A DNA stretch of 64,000 bases from Candidatus Carbonibacillus altaicus (GCA_003050645.1 PEBX01000001.1:1-64000), one strand, 5' to 3'. Positions 8,779 through 17,250 are shown, counted from the first letter of the stretch. The notes: generated by a model not told the origin, from the sequence alone. A program made the numbers and translations.

Positions 8779-9459
8779 TTATTTTTCATACTTTGAAGTA
8801 AATCTTTCTCTCTGAACGCTTATAATTTGGTTTTCAAATGCCTCCTGATATTGCTGATACACGCTTAAAGAACTTAAACTTTGCTTGGTCAAATTATTGG
8901 ACTGTTTGTCAGAAACGTTTAACGGTACATTTGAATTGGGTCCAGATATTATAATAGAGCCATCCTTCTGTGCATATCCCAAGAAAATATAGAATTTATC
9001 TACTTCTGGGAGTAGATCATCTTCAAAGATAAACACTCCTTTATTACCTTTGTTATCCTGGGACACTCCACCGTGTTTTAAGACCTCGATAGTGTCTATG
9101 AGCGCGCCTTTTATATTATCAATCACTTGAATAGCATACTTTGTATATGGAGTACCGACCTCTTTCGGTCCATTTTCACTTTCCATCGTGATTATACCTT
9201 TGTAAATGGTTCCATCATTTCTGACTACTTTACCTACAAAAACATAATCGACAATACCAACGGCTTCATTTATGTTGTTAACGTCATATACAAAACTCCC
9301 CCTGATCGGGAATATAGGAAGTTTACTTGTATCAACATTTTCAACTTCTGATACAGCATTCTTAACATTAGTGTCTTTATTGAAAAAGTTAAATCCAAAT
9401 GCCGCCCCAACGATAAGAGCAGCGACAACAATTGTCATAATGTTCCTTTTGAATTTCAC
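8779..9459 (-). CDS. secreted protein of unknown function, partner of the metalloprotease
   Basis: The 226 residues begin with a basic start and a hydrophobic segment (about 8-24) that looks like a signal peptide or membrane anchor. They continue with a region rich in beta-type residues (VDYVFVGKV, YTKYAIQVIDNIKGAL, FYIFLGYAQKDGS). The pattern resembles unnamed secreted Bacillus proteins; I do not recognise a catalytic motif. The start is GTG at 9459 with GGGAGTG upstream. It lies 20 bases after the metalloprotease gene and is surely co-transcribed. The A/T-rich codons differ from the flanking housekeeping genes, suggesting transfer. It could be an inhibitor, chaperone or substrate of the protease; that is inference only. 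Confidence 0.75.
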   Translation of the reverse strand: MKFKRNIMTIVVAALIVGAAFGFNFFNKDTNVKNAVSEVENVDTSKLPIFPIRGSFVYDVNNINEAVGIVDYVFVGKVVRNDGTIYKGIITMESENGPKEVGTPYTKYAIQVIDNIKGALIDTIEVLKHGGVSQDNKGNKGVFIFEDDLLPEVDKFYIFLGYAQKDGSIIISGPNSNVPLNVSDKQSNNLTKQSLSSLSVYQQYQEAFENQIISVQRERFTSKYEK

Positions 9460-9479
9460 AGAATCTCACTCCCTTATTT

Positions 9480-9995
9480 TTAATACTTACTATATGCAAG
9501 ATCATAAGAATCTTTATCATTTTGGGATAAAGTTAATATCGTTGTTTGGATGGGACCCATGATGTCAGTTGATGTACTGTGATCTAATCCAAGCGCATGA
9601 CCAAGTTCATGTGTAGCTGTGTTTGTTCTTCGTGTTGTAGAGTGATCCGATAAATAATATACATTCAATTCAATTTTTCCGCTTGCATAAGTGACACCTG
9701 TATAACCATTTGCAATTTCTATATCGGTTACATAAACATCTTCAATGACCCAGATGCTATCCGGTCGTATTACACCGCTTTTGTAACCATTCCAAATTCC
9801 AGCCCCCGTAGTTATATGGCTCATATAAATGCTATCTCCATCATAATCAAGATGCTTCCCCGAATCGACTAAATGCCAACTCTGAACATATGCGGCAGAA
9901 AACGAAGTTGTGTTAAAAGCAAACAGCAATGTGACCGCTGCTAGTGCAAATAACCATATTTTTTTTGCTTTCAAAATTCCAGTTGTAACCATCAT
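9480..9995 (-). CDS. secreted matrixin-like zinc metalloprotease
   Basis: The 171-residue protein has a signal peptide (about 1-34, ending near SFSAA), then a short catalytic domain with the extended zinc motif HELGHALGLDH. A downstream DIMGP supplies the Met-turn, as in M10A matrixins. At about 135 mature residues it is close to a minimal catalytic domain, with no propeptide Cys switch seen. The ATG at 9995 has AAAGGTGG upstream. It is the first gene of a two-gene unit, divergent from an ECF sigma gene across about 210 bases. It is A/T-rich like its partner. It should act outside the cell; the substrate is unknown. Confidence 0.85.
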   Translation of the reverse strand: MMVTTGILKAKKIWLFALAAVTLLFAFNTTSFSAAYVQSWHLVDSGKHLDYDGDSIYMSHITTGAGIWNGYKSGVIRPDSIWVIEDVYVTDIEIANGYTGVTYASGKIELNVYYLSDHSTTRRTNTATHELGHALGLDHSTSTDIMGPIQTTILTLSQNDKDSYDLAYSKY

Positions 9996-10209
9996 GGTAT
10001 TACCACCTTTGAATTACGTTTTTCCAATTCTTTCTGTATACTATATAAACAGCACGAACAACACATATCTGACGGTGATCTCCTATTTTCTTTGAATTCT
10101 TCACTATCTTATGTGTCAAATTTATTGTATAATAAAAGTATAGTGATATATTTATACCTGTTATCCGCAAGACCTGTCTTTTGACAACAAAACAGAGGAA
10201 GGCGTAGGG

Positions 10210-10776
10210 ATGATTCATTGGTATCACTTGCTGCGAACCCCAATCGTTGAACTGGACGCTGCCGCTCAACAGCTTGTCTATTATTCTTATTACCGGCTCG
10301 TCTATTCAGACATTTATTTCATGATCCGGGATCACTTTCTAACTGAGGACATTATACATGAATCTTTTTTAAAGGCGGCAGCTAAAGCCCCGGACCTCCG
10401 TTTCGAGTCCAACATTCCGGGCTGGCTCAAACAAATAGCGCGCCGTACAGCACTAGATAAAATAAAAAAACTGAAGAAAGAGCGTCAGATGTTGCCGCTC
10501 ACAAGCGTTAATATTAATAGTGAAGCTTGGGATGAAATCAGTGTCATCAGTCAGGTTGAAAACCAAATCCGTAACGAACAACTCCATCTCGCTTTGAGTC
10601 AATTAAAACCAGACTACAGAACGATTTTGCTAATGTTCTACATGGAGGGGAGAAGCTATAGAGAAATAAGCAGGGAATTGAATTTATCCGAATCGGTGCT
10701 GACGCAACGTATGGCACGCGCAAGAAAAAAACTACTCGAATATTTTATACGAAATTGGGCTGATGAAGATGAATGA
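10210..10776 (+). CDS. ECF-type RNA polymerase sigma factor
   Basis: The 188 residues contain sigma region 2 (about 25-90, with TEDIIHESFLKAA and NIPGWLKQIARRTALDKIKK) and region 4 (about 125-180, with SYREISRELNLSESVLTQRMARARKKL). Regions 1 and 3 are absent, as expected for group 4 factors. ATG at 10210 follows GAGGAAGG; a TATAAT lies upstream at 10128-10133. The next gene is on the other strand 11 bases on, so no anti-sigma gene is co-transcribed. The divergent metalloprotease operon is the natural candidate target, inferred from position only. Confidence 0.88.
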   Translation: MIHWYHLLRTPIVELDAAAQQLVYYSYYRLVYSDIYFMIRDHFLTEDIIHESFLKAAAKAPDLRFESNIPGWLKQIARRTALDKIKKLKKERQMLPLTSVNINSEAWDEISVISQVENQIRNEQLHLALSQLKPDYRTILLMFYMEGRSYREISRELNLSESVLTQRMARARKKLLEYFIRNWADEDE

Positions 10777-10787
10777 ATATGAGTTGG

Positions 10788-11405
10788 TTAATGCCAGAGC
10801 GTCACACTGCCGGAAAGATCCGGTTTTTTTCGTCCGTTTAAATCATAATAATCGATGCTAACACGCCATCCTGAACTATCTTGTTTCCCTGTTTCAACGA
10901 TTCTTGCTTGATCTTTTCTTTTTGATTGATCTTTTCTTGTTTCATCTTTCCCTGCTTCCCCGGTTTCATTGCGCATGAGATTCACTTCCATCAACACATA
11001 GGTCGGATCGGGGTATCCGCGGGGACGCGCCAGCGAGCCGGGGTTTATGTACAACACCCCTTCTTCCAACAAATACCCGGGTCGATGCGTATGACCGTAG
11101 ACGACAATGCGCACGCCGTGTTCCTGGGCTAACAGCTTAAGACGCAACAAGTCCTGTTTGACCCCGTGTTCATGGCCGTGCACGAGTAAAAGGATCAATC
11201 CCTGGGTACGCAAAAGCCGCATCGCCTGGAGCGTAAGATCGCGGTCCATATTGCCACGTACCATGATCATCTGCCGAAAAGGCGAGCGGCCTGTGTCCAT
11301 TTCCGAATCACCGGCATGCAAGATATAGTCGACCGGATGATCACGTACGATATCGGAGACCGGCTGAACGAGACCGTGCGTATCGCTCATGATCAGAAAG
11401 CGCAT
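10788..11405 (-). CDS. ysnB: YfcE/YsnB-family metallophosphoesterase
   Basis: It is a cytoplasmic calcineurin-like phosphodiesterase. Metal-binding motifs appear in the family order: SDTHG (7-11), HAGDSE (about 31-36), GNMD (about 51-54), HGHEHG and GHTHRPG. The first 145 residues are the whole fold. A charged low-complexity insert (about 146-180, many K/D/R/E) separates it from a conserved-looking tail (GWRVSIDYYDLNG). B. subtilis has the same gene at the end of racE-ysmB-gerM-rph-ysnA-ysnB, so synteny supports the name. A diverged copy of the tail lies at 8098-8167. Confidence 0.9.
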   Translation of the reverse strand: MRFLIMSDTHGLVQPVSDIVRDHPVDYILHAGDSEMDTGRSPFRQMIMVRGNMDRDLTLQAMRLLRTQGLILLLVHGHEHGVKQDLLRLKLLAQEHGVRIVVYGHTHRPGYLLEEGVLYINPGSLARPRGYPDPTYVLMEVNLMRNETGEAGKDETRKDQSKRKDQARIVETGKQDSSGWRVSIDYYDLNGRKKPDLSGSVTLWH

Positions 11406-11461
11406 CCATGTTCCCTTCCTTTCCGCTCCTCACATGTGATAACTTTTTGGGGGCGCATCTC

Positions 11462-11590
11462 TAACCTGAAATAGGTTGCGTCGTTTCATCCTGCTGCTGG
11501 TGCCGTATTGCAGCATGGGGGGTCTATTCAGAAATAGCTTGCGTCGTTTCATCCTGCTGCTGGTGCCGTCCTAGTGGCGTGGGGAGTCTA
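11462..11590 (-). repeat. interspersed repeat, two tandem copies between rdgB and yfcE
   Basis: Two units of about 62 bases share AAATAG-TTGCGTCGTTTCATC, CTGCTGCTGGTGCCG and a GGGG-GTCTA end on the plus strand (about 11466-11523 and 11526-11588). A third copy lies at 53564-53616. The segment after TGGTGCCG varies between copies but keeps pairing potential. All three copies sit between same-strand operon genes. I recognise no known riboswitch or mobile element. Confidence 0.65.
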
Positions 11591-11591
11591 T

Positions 11592-12206
11592 CTAAGTAGA
11601 TGCCGATCCGTCTAACCACGCTTTAAACTTCTGAAACGCGCGCGCTCGATGAGAGAGAACATTTTTCTGGTTCGTGTCGAGCTCGGCCAGCGTTTTACCG
11701 AGAGAAGGCACATAAAACAGCGGATCGTACCCGAATCCATTCGTCCCGCGCGGCTCCGTTACAATCTCCCCCTCCAGCTCTCCCCTAAAAAGCTCTTCCT
11801 TGACCCGACCTCCTTCCTCGTAAATGAAGGCCAAAACGGAAACGAAGCGCGCCCGGCGATCCCGAATCCCGCGGAGGGCGCGAAGTAATGTTTTGTTATT
11901 GTCCTCATCCGTTGCCCCTTCTCCGGCATAACGTGCCGAAAAAACGCCAGGTGCACCCCCCAGGGCGACCACTTCTAAACCGGAATCGTCGGCGAGCGTT
12001 GCCTCGTGTGTCACCGCAAAAACGGTACGCGCTTTTTGCAACGCGTTTTCTGCAAACGTCTCGCCTTCTTCTTTTAATTCAATCGTGCTCGAAAGAGATC
12101 TCAGTCCAACGACATCAAGCGGTGTGTTGCGAAACAGAAGCGTGAGTTCCTTTACTTTATGATCATTGTATGAGGCAACGATGAGTTTTTGAAGCGGAAT
12201 GCGCAA
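11592..12206 (-). CDS. rdgB: dITP/XTP pyrophosphatase (RdgB/HAM1)
   Basis: It hydrolyses non-canonical purine triphosphates (dITP, XTP) to monophosphates and so keeps them out of DNA. The 204 residues show the HAM1 motifs: N-D-H-K near the start, ADDSGLEV (about 71-78), SARYAGE, NGFGYDPLF, and SHRARA near the end. The start is TTG at 12206, with AAAGGAG 7 bases upstream. It is ysnA of the B. subtilis racE cluster. It follows rph by 126 bases and precedes yfcE across the repeat region. Confidence 0.95.
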   Translation of the reverse strand: MRIPLQKLIVASYNDHKVKELTLLFRNTPLDVVGLRSLSSTIELKEEGETFAENALQKARTVFAVTHEATLADDSGLEVVALGGAPGVFSARYAGEGATDEDNNKTLLRALRGIRDRRARFVSVLAFIYEEGGRVKEELFRGELEGEIVTEPRGTNGFGYDPLFYVPSLGKTLAELDTNQKNVLSHRARAFQKFKAWLDGSAST

Positions 12207-12332
12207 CGTGCTGCTCCTTTCTATCTGGCATTGGATGGGATGGACTCACTTCAGAACATCCGTTCAGACGATCACCCGTTCAGCCGACAGGCGTTCTTCC
12301 ATAGAAACGTTTATAAGTTCTCACCCGATGCT

Positions 12333-13091
12333 TCAACCTCCTCTAGAAGAAGTGCGATTTTGGTCGATGCGCCTGGCTACTTCTCCGAGCGCGAGGCGTT
12401 GCACCTCAAAAATATCGTTCATCCGCGCGGCGATTAAAGCGAGCATCGATGAGAGCTGGGCATAAGAAAACGTTGCTTCTTCTCCCGTGCCCTGTATTTC
12501 TACAAAATCTCCGGATCCGGTCATCACCACATTCAAATCGACGGCAGCGCTGGAATCTTCTGCATATGTAAGATCGAGCATCATCCGTCCGTCGACGATG
12601 CCGACACTCGTCGCCGCGACAAAATCTTTAACCGGAAGGGCGATGCCTAGCCGTTCAGAAAGGTTAGAAAGCGCGAACGCGAGGGCCACAAATCCGCCGG
12701 TAATCGACGCCGTACGCGTCCCACCATCAGCCTGCAGCACATCGCAATCGACGATCAACGTCCGCTCGCCTATCGCCGCAAAATCGACTACAGCCCGTAG
12801 AGAACGACCGATCAGACGCTGGATCTCCATCGTCCGTCCGGACGTCCGGCCCTTCATCACTTCGCGCACATTGCGCGTCTCCGTCGCCCGAGGCAACATG
12901 CTGTACTCCGCCGTAAGCCAGCCCCGGCCCTGTCCGCGCAAAAAAGACGGCACCTTGTCTTCTATGGTCACCGTGGTGAGCACCTGCGTATCGCCTACTT
13001 CAATCAGTACCGACCCTTCTGCATATTTATTGACACCCGTTCGAACGCGGATCGGGCGCAACACATCGTCTTGTCTTCCGTCAAGCCGCAT
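12333..13091 (-). CDS. rph: ribonuclease PH
   Basis: This phosphate-dependent 3'-5' exoribonuclease trims tRNA 3' ends and forms a hexameric ring. The sequence opens [15 protein letters not shown] and contains the hallmark [19 protein letters not shown] stretch, [32 protein letters not shown] and [12 protein letters not shown]. The start is the ATG at 13091, because AAAAGGGG precedes it at good spacing and the product then begins at the normal family position. An in-frame ATG at 13118 has no ribosome site. The length of 252 residues is typical. A sigma-A promoter lies just upstream. Confidence 0.96.
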   Translation of the reverse strand: MRLDGRQDDVLRPIRVRTGVNKYAEGSVLIEVGDTQVLTTVTIEDKVPSFLRGQGRGWLTAEYSMLPRATETRNVREVMKGRTSGRTMEIQRLIGRSLRAVVDFAAIGERTLIVDCDVLQADGGTRTASITGGFVALAFALSNLSERLGIALPVKDFVAATSVGIVDGRMMLDLTYAEDSSAAVDLNVVMTGSGDFVEIQGTGEEATFSYAQLSSMLALIAARMNDIFEVQRLALGEVARRIDQNRTSSRGG

Positions 13092-13145
13092 CCACCTAGC
13101 CCCTTTTCGCATCACCATTTCATTTTGTAAGGCCTATTCGTCACC

Positions 13146-13173
13146 ATTATATCGAATGCATGACGGGAAGCAA
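13146..13173 (-). promoter_or_regulatory. sigma-A promoter of rph-rdgB-yfcE
   Basis: TTGCTT (13168-13173), a 16-base spacer and TATAAT (13146-13151) on the minus strand. The remaining spacer to gerM (to 13375) holds one strong hairpin (about 13183-13210, TGCTAC with GTAGCA) and no gene. Confidence 0.65.
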
Positions 13174-13375
13174 AGAAGAGGGGCGGGGTGCTACAAAGCC
13201 TCGGGTAGCAACCCACCCCCGATCTACGGAACCACCTTTGCCTTGATCTCCGAGCGCTTCTCCCAGTCGACCGACCGATCTCCAAACGTTTTCCCAAATC
13301 CCCCGCCGGATCTCGATGTATCGTTAGGTCGATCTCCGTTTCTCCCGATTCATCTTCAGGTCGACCGATGACACA

Positions 13376-14503
13376 TCACAGAACAAGCGGATTGATCGAT
13401 TTGGGTTTTACGACGGGCTGGGTTAGATCAAGTGTTTTGCCGATCTGAATATTTTTGCCGTTGATAAGAATGTGGACTTTCTCCACGCCCGTGCTCGCCA
13501 TCAACGTGAGCGCGACAGCCTGTACCGAACGCACGGACGGTTCTTGCGGCTCGCTGCCGAGGAGCGTTGGATCGGTGTCAACCTTTGCTTCCGATCCCTG
13601 GACGGTAATGCTGTGGAGGATTGTGCTCGGTAAAACCGTTCCATAAAGCTTACTTCCCGGCAACGGCCCCTTAATCAGCTCTTCCATGGCCGCTCTCGCC
13701 AGGTCTTGCGTGCGGGGTATGAGGCGCGTGACAGGAACGTAGTAGTTCATCGTCCCATCTTCGCTTTCGGCTTCAAAGTATAAGGTCACCGCCGATGTCT
13801 TCCCCGGCTCTGCGCCGTCGGCCAATTCTGTATTGAGTCCGATCGCACGCGTAAGCATTTTCGGAAGAGGATAATGTGCGCGTGGCATCTCCTCCAGCGG
13901 ATAACCATTTAAACTGAACTGTACGGCTTGAATAGAGGGGAATTCGGTCAACGTCCAGGTAATCCCCTGCACGATTTTGAGTTCGTCTGCCGGATCGTAA
14001 TGGGCAAATTCGGAGGAAAAATCGACTACAGCCGTACCATCGTCACGGACATCGACGCTAAGACGCGTCCCTTCCGGAAGGAGTGGACGGAATCCGCTCG
14101 GTAAAAGAACTTCACCCGGTCCCCCTTTTACCATATAGGTGAGCACCTGTTTGGCAATACTATCCGCATACGGCAGCCGTACGGTCAAGGGGACGAGATA
14201 ACCGTGCGCATCTAACACATACATCGCCTTCCGCGTCGTCATGTTCGGTGATGCATCAGATGTATTGACTTGCGTCGTCATGACCGGTGATGCTTCAGAC
14301 GTATTGGCCGCGGCTTGAGACAACGTGTCGCTGGCTAACGTGTCGCCTGCATCCGATGCTGTGTTAAGCGGCGGGGGATCGATCGGGGCGCTCGTATTGT
14401 TTGGAAAAGGAATAAAACTGCACCCCCCGAGAAACATAAGAAGCAGTACAAAAACGAAAAAAAGCGGTGACAGCCGGGCAAGCGCACGCTTTTTTTTCAT
14501 CAT
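13376..14503 (-). CDS. gerM: GerM-like lipoprotein with two GerMN domains
   Basis: This sporulation and germination lipoprotein is implicated in septal peptidoglycan remodelling. The start is the ATG at 14503, where AAGGAGG lies 9 bases upstream; the longer frame to 14527 overlaps the racE stop. A lipoprotein signal ends in LGGC near residue 30, followed by a Ser/Thr/Pro-rich linker. Two GerMN repeats follow (about 100-215 and 245-360), each with the AVDFSSEF- or VDTDPTL-type strand. The linker holds a short internal repeat (SPVMTTQVNTSDASPNMTT). It lies between racE and rph, exactly as in B. subtilis. Confidence 0.93.
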   Translation of the reverse strand: MMKKKRALARLSPLFFVFVLLLMFLGGCSFIPFPNNTSAPIDPPPLNTASDAGDTLASDTLSQAAANTSEASPVMTTQVNTSDASPNMTTRKAMYVLDAHGYLVPLTVRLPYADSIAKQVLTYMVKGGPGEVLLPSGFRPLLPEGTRLSVDVRDDGTAVVDFSSEFAHYDPADELKIVQGITWTLTEFPSIQAVQFSLNGYPLEEMPRAHYPLPKMLTRAIGLNTELADGAEPGKTSAVTLYFEAESEDGTMNYYVPVTRLIPRTQDLARAAMEELIKGPLPGSKLYGTVLPSTILHSITVQGSEAKVDTDPTLLGSEPQEPSVRSVQAVALTLMASTGVEKVHILINGKNIQIGKTLDLTQPVVKPKSINPLVL

Positions 14504-14526
14504 TTCAAACGACCTCCTTACCATCA

Positions 14527-15396
14527 TCAGCCTTGTACTTCATGTATACGGAGGTCGCCGGACAAATATGACAAGCTTCCCACAAGTGTTGTGGTGGCAA
14601 TATCCAAATCTTCTCTTTCTAGCCAGCGGCTTGCAATCAAACGAAAAGATATGTCATCACCGGTCGTAAAGAGGCGGATGTAAGGAGACTCGTCAGTCGG
14701 TGCCAAAAGATCCCGTTCAGAAAGGACCCGCGCGACTTCATTGGCCGTCTCTCGCGCCGAGCTGATCAAGGTTACTTTTTCCCCGACTGCTTTTTGAATA
14801 AGCGGTGCGAGGAGCGGGTAGTGCGTACAGCCAAGAACGAGCGTCCCGACCGGCTCCTTGAGAATGGGCTCGAGTGCTTTTTTCACGACCGGATAAGCGG
14901 CTTCCTCCGGCCACATCATCTCTACCAGTGGGACGAGTTCCGGGGTGGCCACGCTTTTGACTGTTAAGTCGGGTTGGGTTCGTTTGAGCGTCTCTTCATA
15001 AACACCGGACGTGATGGTCGCCTCCGTGCCGATCACCCCGATCGGCTGATCCGGCGCTCCTTCACGAATAGCCGCCCGTGCACCGGGTTCTACGACGCCG
15101 ATCACCGGAATGCTTATATTCCGACGTACATCTTCAAGGGCCACGGCGGTCGCTGTATTACAGGCGATCACGATCAGTTTGGGTGAAAAAGAAAGTAAAA
15201 AATGAACCATCTCCATTGTAAACTGACGGATGTCCGCCTTCGGGCGCGAACCGTACGGACAACGCGCAGAGTCGCCGATATAGACGATCGATTCATAAGG
15301 CATCTGGCGCATCAGTTCTTTGACGACGGTAAGCCCCCCCACGCCCGAGTCTAGTACGCCGATGGGGCGCGTCGCCTGAAGCCGAACTTCCTCCAT
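14527..15396 (-). CDS. racE: glutamate racemase
   Basis: It converts L- to D-glutamate for the peptidoglycan stem peptide, without cofactor. The 289 residues contain IGVLDSGVGG (12-21), the first catalytic Cys in IACNTA (Cys79), and the second in LGCTHYPLL, with the usual family length. It is called racE/murI; synteny favours racE. The ATG at 15396 is used, and its stop overlaps the longer gerM frame (TGATG), suggesting translational coupling. It follows the MarR-family gene by 28 bases. Confidence 0.96.
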   Translation of the reverse strand: MEEVRLQATRPIGVLDSGVGGLTVVKELMRQMPYESIVYIGDSARCPYGSRPKADIRQFTMEMVHFLLSFSPKLIVIACNTATAVALEDVRRNISIPVIGVVEPGARAAIREGAPDQPIGVIGTEATITSGVYEETLKRTQPDLTVKSVATPELVPLVEMMWPEEAAYPVVKKALEPILKEPVGTLVLGCTHYPLLAPLIQKAVGEKVTLISSARETANEVARVLSERDLLAPTDESPYIRLFTTGDDISFRLIASRWLEREDLDIATTTLVGSLSYLSGDLRIHEVQG

Positions 15397-15424
15397 AGGC
15401 CGTGCGCCTCCCTTCTCGCATCAC

Positions 15425-16048
15425 CTACGCATCGTCTTTCATTCGCCGGTACAACATCGATAATGAATCAACGAGATGGGAGACGAGAGCAGGGTCAAAC
15501 GAGTCCAGTATATTCTTTAGATATGTCTGTCGACGGTGAATGACTTCCTCTATAATCGTTTTTCCTTTATCTAATAAATGAATATGCACTACGCGTCGAT
15601 CGGCTTCACTTCTTCTACGTGCGACGAGACCGTTCGCTTCCATCCGATCGATGAGATCGGTCGTTGTGCTGTTGGCCAGATACATTTTTTCACTGAGCTC
15701 ACCGATGGTCATATCTCCATGTTCCTTAAGCCACTGGAGCGCCACAAACTGCGGAGGTGTGATCGGAAACTGGGACAATATCTCCCGCCCGCGTTGCTTT
15801 AAAATACCGCTGATGTAGCGCAAGAGCCACTCCAGCTCAACGATGTCATCATCTTCACTTAGGACGTTCGCATTCGGTTCGACCTTCTCTACTGTTGCAT
15901 TGTCACCTCCGCTTTGGGCATGATCTTGATCATGATGAGGCACGGATTGAGATAGCATCGTTCCTTTTGTCTCTCCCTCAACAGAAGGCAGCTCGAACCC
16001 TTCTGGCTTAAGCGTCTTGTGCGGTGATGAAAAGATTGAATCGTGCAT
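15425..16048 (-). CDS. ysmB: MarR-family transcriptional regulator (YsmB-like)
   Basis: This winged-helix DNA-binding regulator has a C-terminal 140-residue MarR domain, with LKEHGDMTIGELSEKMYLANSTTTDLIDRME-type recognition helices followed by a RRSEADRRVVHIHLL wing. The frame is open far upstream (to 16180), but a promoter lies inside that extension, so the true start must be later. The ATG at 16048 has GGAG 8 bases upstream; ATGs at 16093 and 15958 are alternatives. The N-terminal part before the domain is acidic and poorly conserved-looking. Position between gerE and racE matches B. subtilis ysmB. The effector is unknown. Confidence 0.85.
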   Translation of the reverse strand: MHDSIFSSPHKTLKPEGFELPSVEGETKGTMLSQSVPHHDQDHAQSGGDNATVEKVEPNANVLSEDDDIVELEWLLRYISGILKQRGREILSQFPITPPQFVALQWLKEHGDMTIGELSEKMYLANSTTTDLIDRMEANGLVARRRSEADRRVVHIHLLDKGKTIIEEVIHRRQTYLKNILDSFDPALVSHLVDSLSMLYRRMKDDA

Positions 16049-16127
16049 GACTCGATCTCCGATCTTTTCGTGATCCATCATCCCTCGGCGCATGCAAACA
16101 CTTCTACCTTTTGCCTTCTTTACTATA

Positions 16128-16156
16128 AGTAAAACGAAAGACATCCCTTTTGTCAA
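16128..16156 (-). promoter_or_regulatory. sigma-A promoter of ysmB-racE-gerM
   Basis: Perfect TTGACA (16151-16156), a 17-base spacer and TTTACT (16128-16133) on the minus strand. The start of transcription near 16121 excludes the two most upstream start codons of the MarR frame. Confidence 0.6.
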
Positions 16157-16227
16157 GAAAAAACGTATGGGTTCTCCCATACGCCGCGCCCACCGCAGTT
16201 CATATAAAAATTACCGAGCTCCGATCA

Positions 16228-16452
16228 TTATATATTGAGTTCGCCCATGCGCACAAGTTCAACGACAGCCTGAGAACGACCGCTCACTCCCAGTTTTTGA
16301 ATAACATTAGAAATATGATTACGGACTGTCTTTTCGCTTATATACAACTTCTGGGCGATTTCTTTCGTCGTTTTGTCCTGCACGAGCAGTTCAAAGACTT
16401 CTCTTTCGCGCTTCGTGAGGATACTGTGCGAAAATTCTCTGGCATCCTTCAA
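16228..16452 (-). CDS. gerE: GerE, late sporulation transcription regulator
   Basis: This small LuxR/FixJ-type DNA-binding protein controls sigma-K-dependent coat genes in the mother cell. The whole protein is a helix-turn-helix domain: LTKREREVFELLVQDKTTKEI, LYISEKTVRNHISNVIQKLGV and RSQAVVELVRMGEL are nearly the B. subtilis sequence as I recall it. I chose the TTG at 16452, behind AGGAGGGG at 11 bases, because it gives 74 residues and aligns with B. subtilis GerE from its first residue. The GTG at 16461 is too close to that site. It is direct evidence for a spore former. Confidence 0.95.
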   Translation of the reverse strand: MKDAREFSHSILTKREREVFELLVQDKTTKEIAQKLYISEKTVRNHISNVIQKLGVSGRSQAVVELVRMGELNI

Positions 16453-16591
16453 GACACCCACCCCTCCTTACGCACTGATGGGCCGTACAGTGTGTATGAA
16501 TACAAGATCATTGAGTCAGACTATCATATGTAACTACGATCCGGTTGGTGTAGGCAAGGGTGGATAAGACGGTACAAAGGAGGGATGCGCC

Positions 16592-16906
16592 TTGTCACAA
16601 AAACAACATCCGGATATGAAAGCACGCCACGAGCACGATATACACGAAGAAGGAAAAGATCAGTACTGGCTGGATATCGATCGCATGATTAATGAAGGGT
16701 TGGGTGGCGGCGTGGTGAGTGAACAAAACGGTCGGGTCGATGCTTTTTTGCCCCTTACGAAAGAAGAAAGACCCGCAGGCGACCTTCCCTATAACAAAGC
16801 GACCGATCCATCTCTCCCAGCGGAACAGGTCCGCCATGGCCACGGTGTGCGTGAAGAAGACGCGCTTTTGGAAGACGGTTTTGAAGCGACGGTCGATGAA
16901 CCATAA
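16592..16906 (+). CDS. small acidic protein of unknown function
   Basis: The 104 residues are rich in Glu, Asp and His, with no cysteine, signal peptide or membrane segment. The centre DIDRMINEGLGGGVV is the only motif-like part. The start is TTG at 16592, supported by AAAGGAGGG 7 bases upstream; this is a strong ribosome site, so I take the gene as real. It is divergent from gerE, which hints at (but does not prove) a sporulation role. I do not recognise the family. Confidence 0.7.
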   Translation: MSQKQHPDMKARHEHDIHEEGKDQYWLDIDRMINEGLGGGVVSEQNGRVDAFLPLTKEERPAGDLPYNKATDPSLPAEQVRHGHGVREEDALLEDGFEATVDEP

Positions 16907-17105
16907 ACAGATGGCATACCGTAAGATGGTAATATGAAGCATGATATTACTGTAGATGAATCACTGTATGATAGCTACATCTTTGTATGATGGTGGATTC
17001 TTTGGATGATGGATAAACCTATTGTACGTTAGATGCGCCTTGGTACGATGGATGAATTTTTGATGAATGCGTCTTCATAGACATATGCAACATATGAAAT
17101 GTTTG
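16907..17105. other. low-complexity intergenic stretch
   Basis: About 200 bases hold a degenerate series of words like GTATGATGG and GTACGATGG with irregular spacing. No coding frame was found. It resembles the decayed tandem repeats seen elsewhere in the window. Confidence 0.45.
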
Positions 17106-17142
17106 CCCTGCAATCAATGCGTGCATGAAGCAGGGTTTTTTT
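17106..17142 (+). terminator. rho-independent terminator
   Basis: CCCTGC (17106-17111) pairs with GCAGGG (17130-17135), with an inner ATGC/GCAT pair, followed by seven Ts. It is downstream of the small acidic gene. Confidence 0.8.
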
Positions 17143-17241
17143 AATGGCAACGAGCAAACCAACAACTTACGCCTTCTATCAAACCGTTTGCTCTCCCAAT
17201 CACACCGTTCACGCACATTTAACCTCAACAATCGACAGGTA

Positions 17242-17250
17242 TGATATAAT
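17242..17250 (+). promoter_or_regulatory. extended -10 promoter of the acyl-CoA synthetase gene
   Basis: TGA-TATAAT is an extended -10 box at 17242-17250; no good -35 box is visible. It would give a leader of about 110 bases before the ATG at 17367. Confidence 0.55.

Noticed and set aside
12487-13371. 294-residue open frame on the plus strand opposite rph
   Set aside because: It is the antisense shadow of rph and its leader; composition is Arg/Ser-rich without motifs and no ribosome site precedes it.
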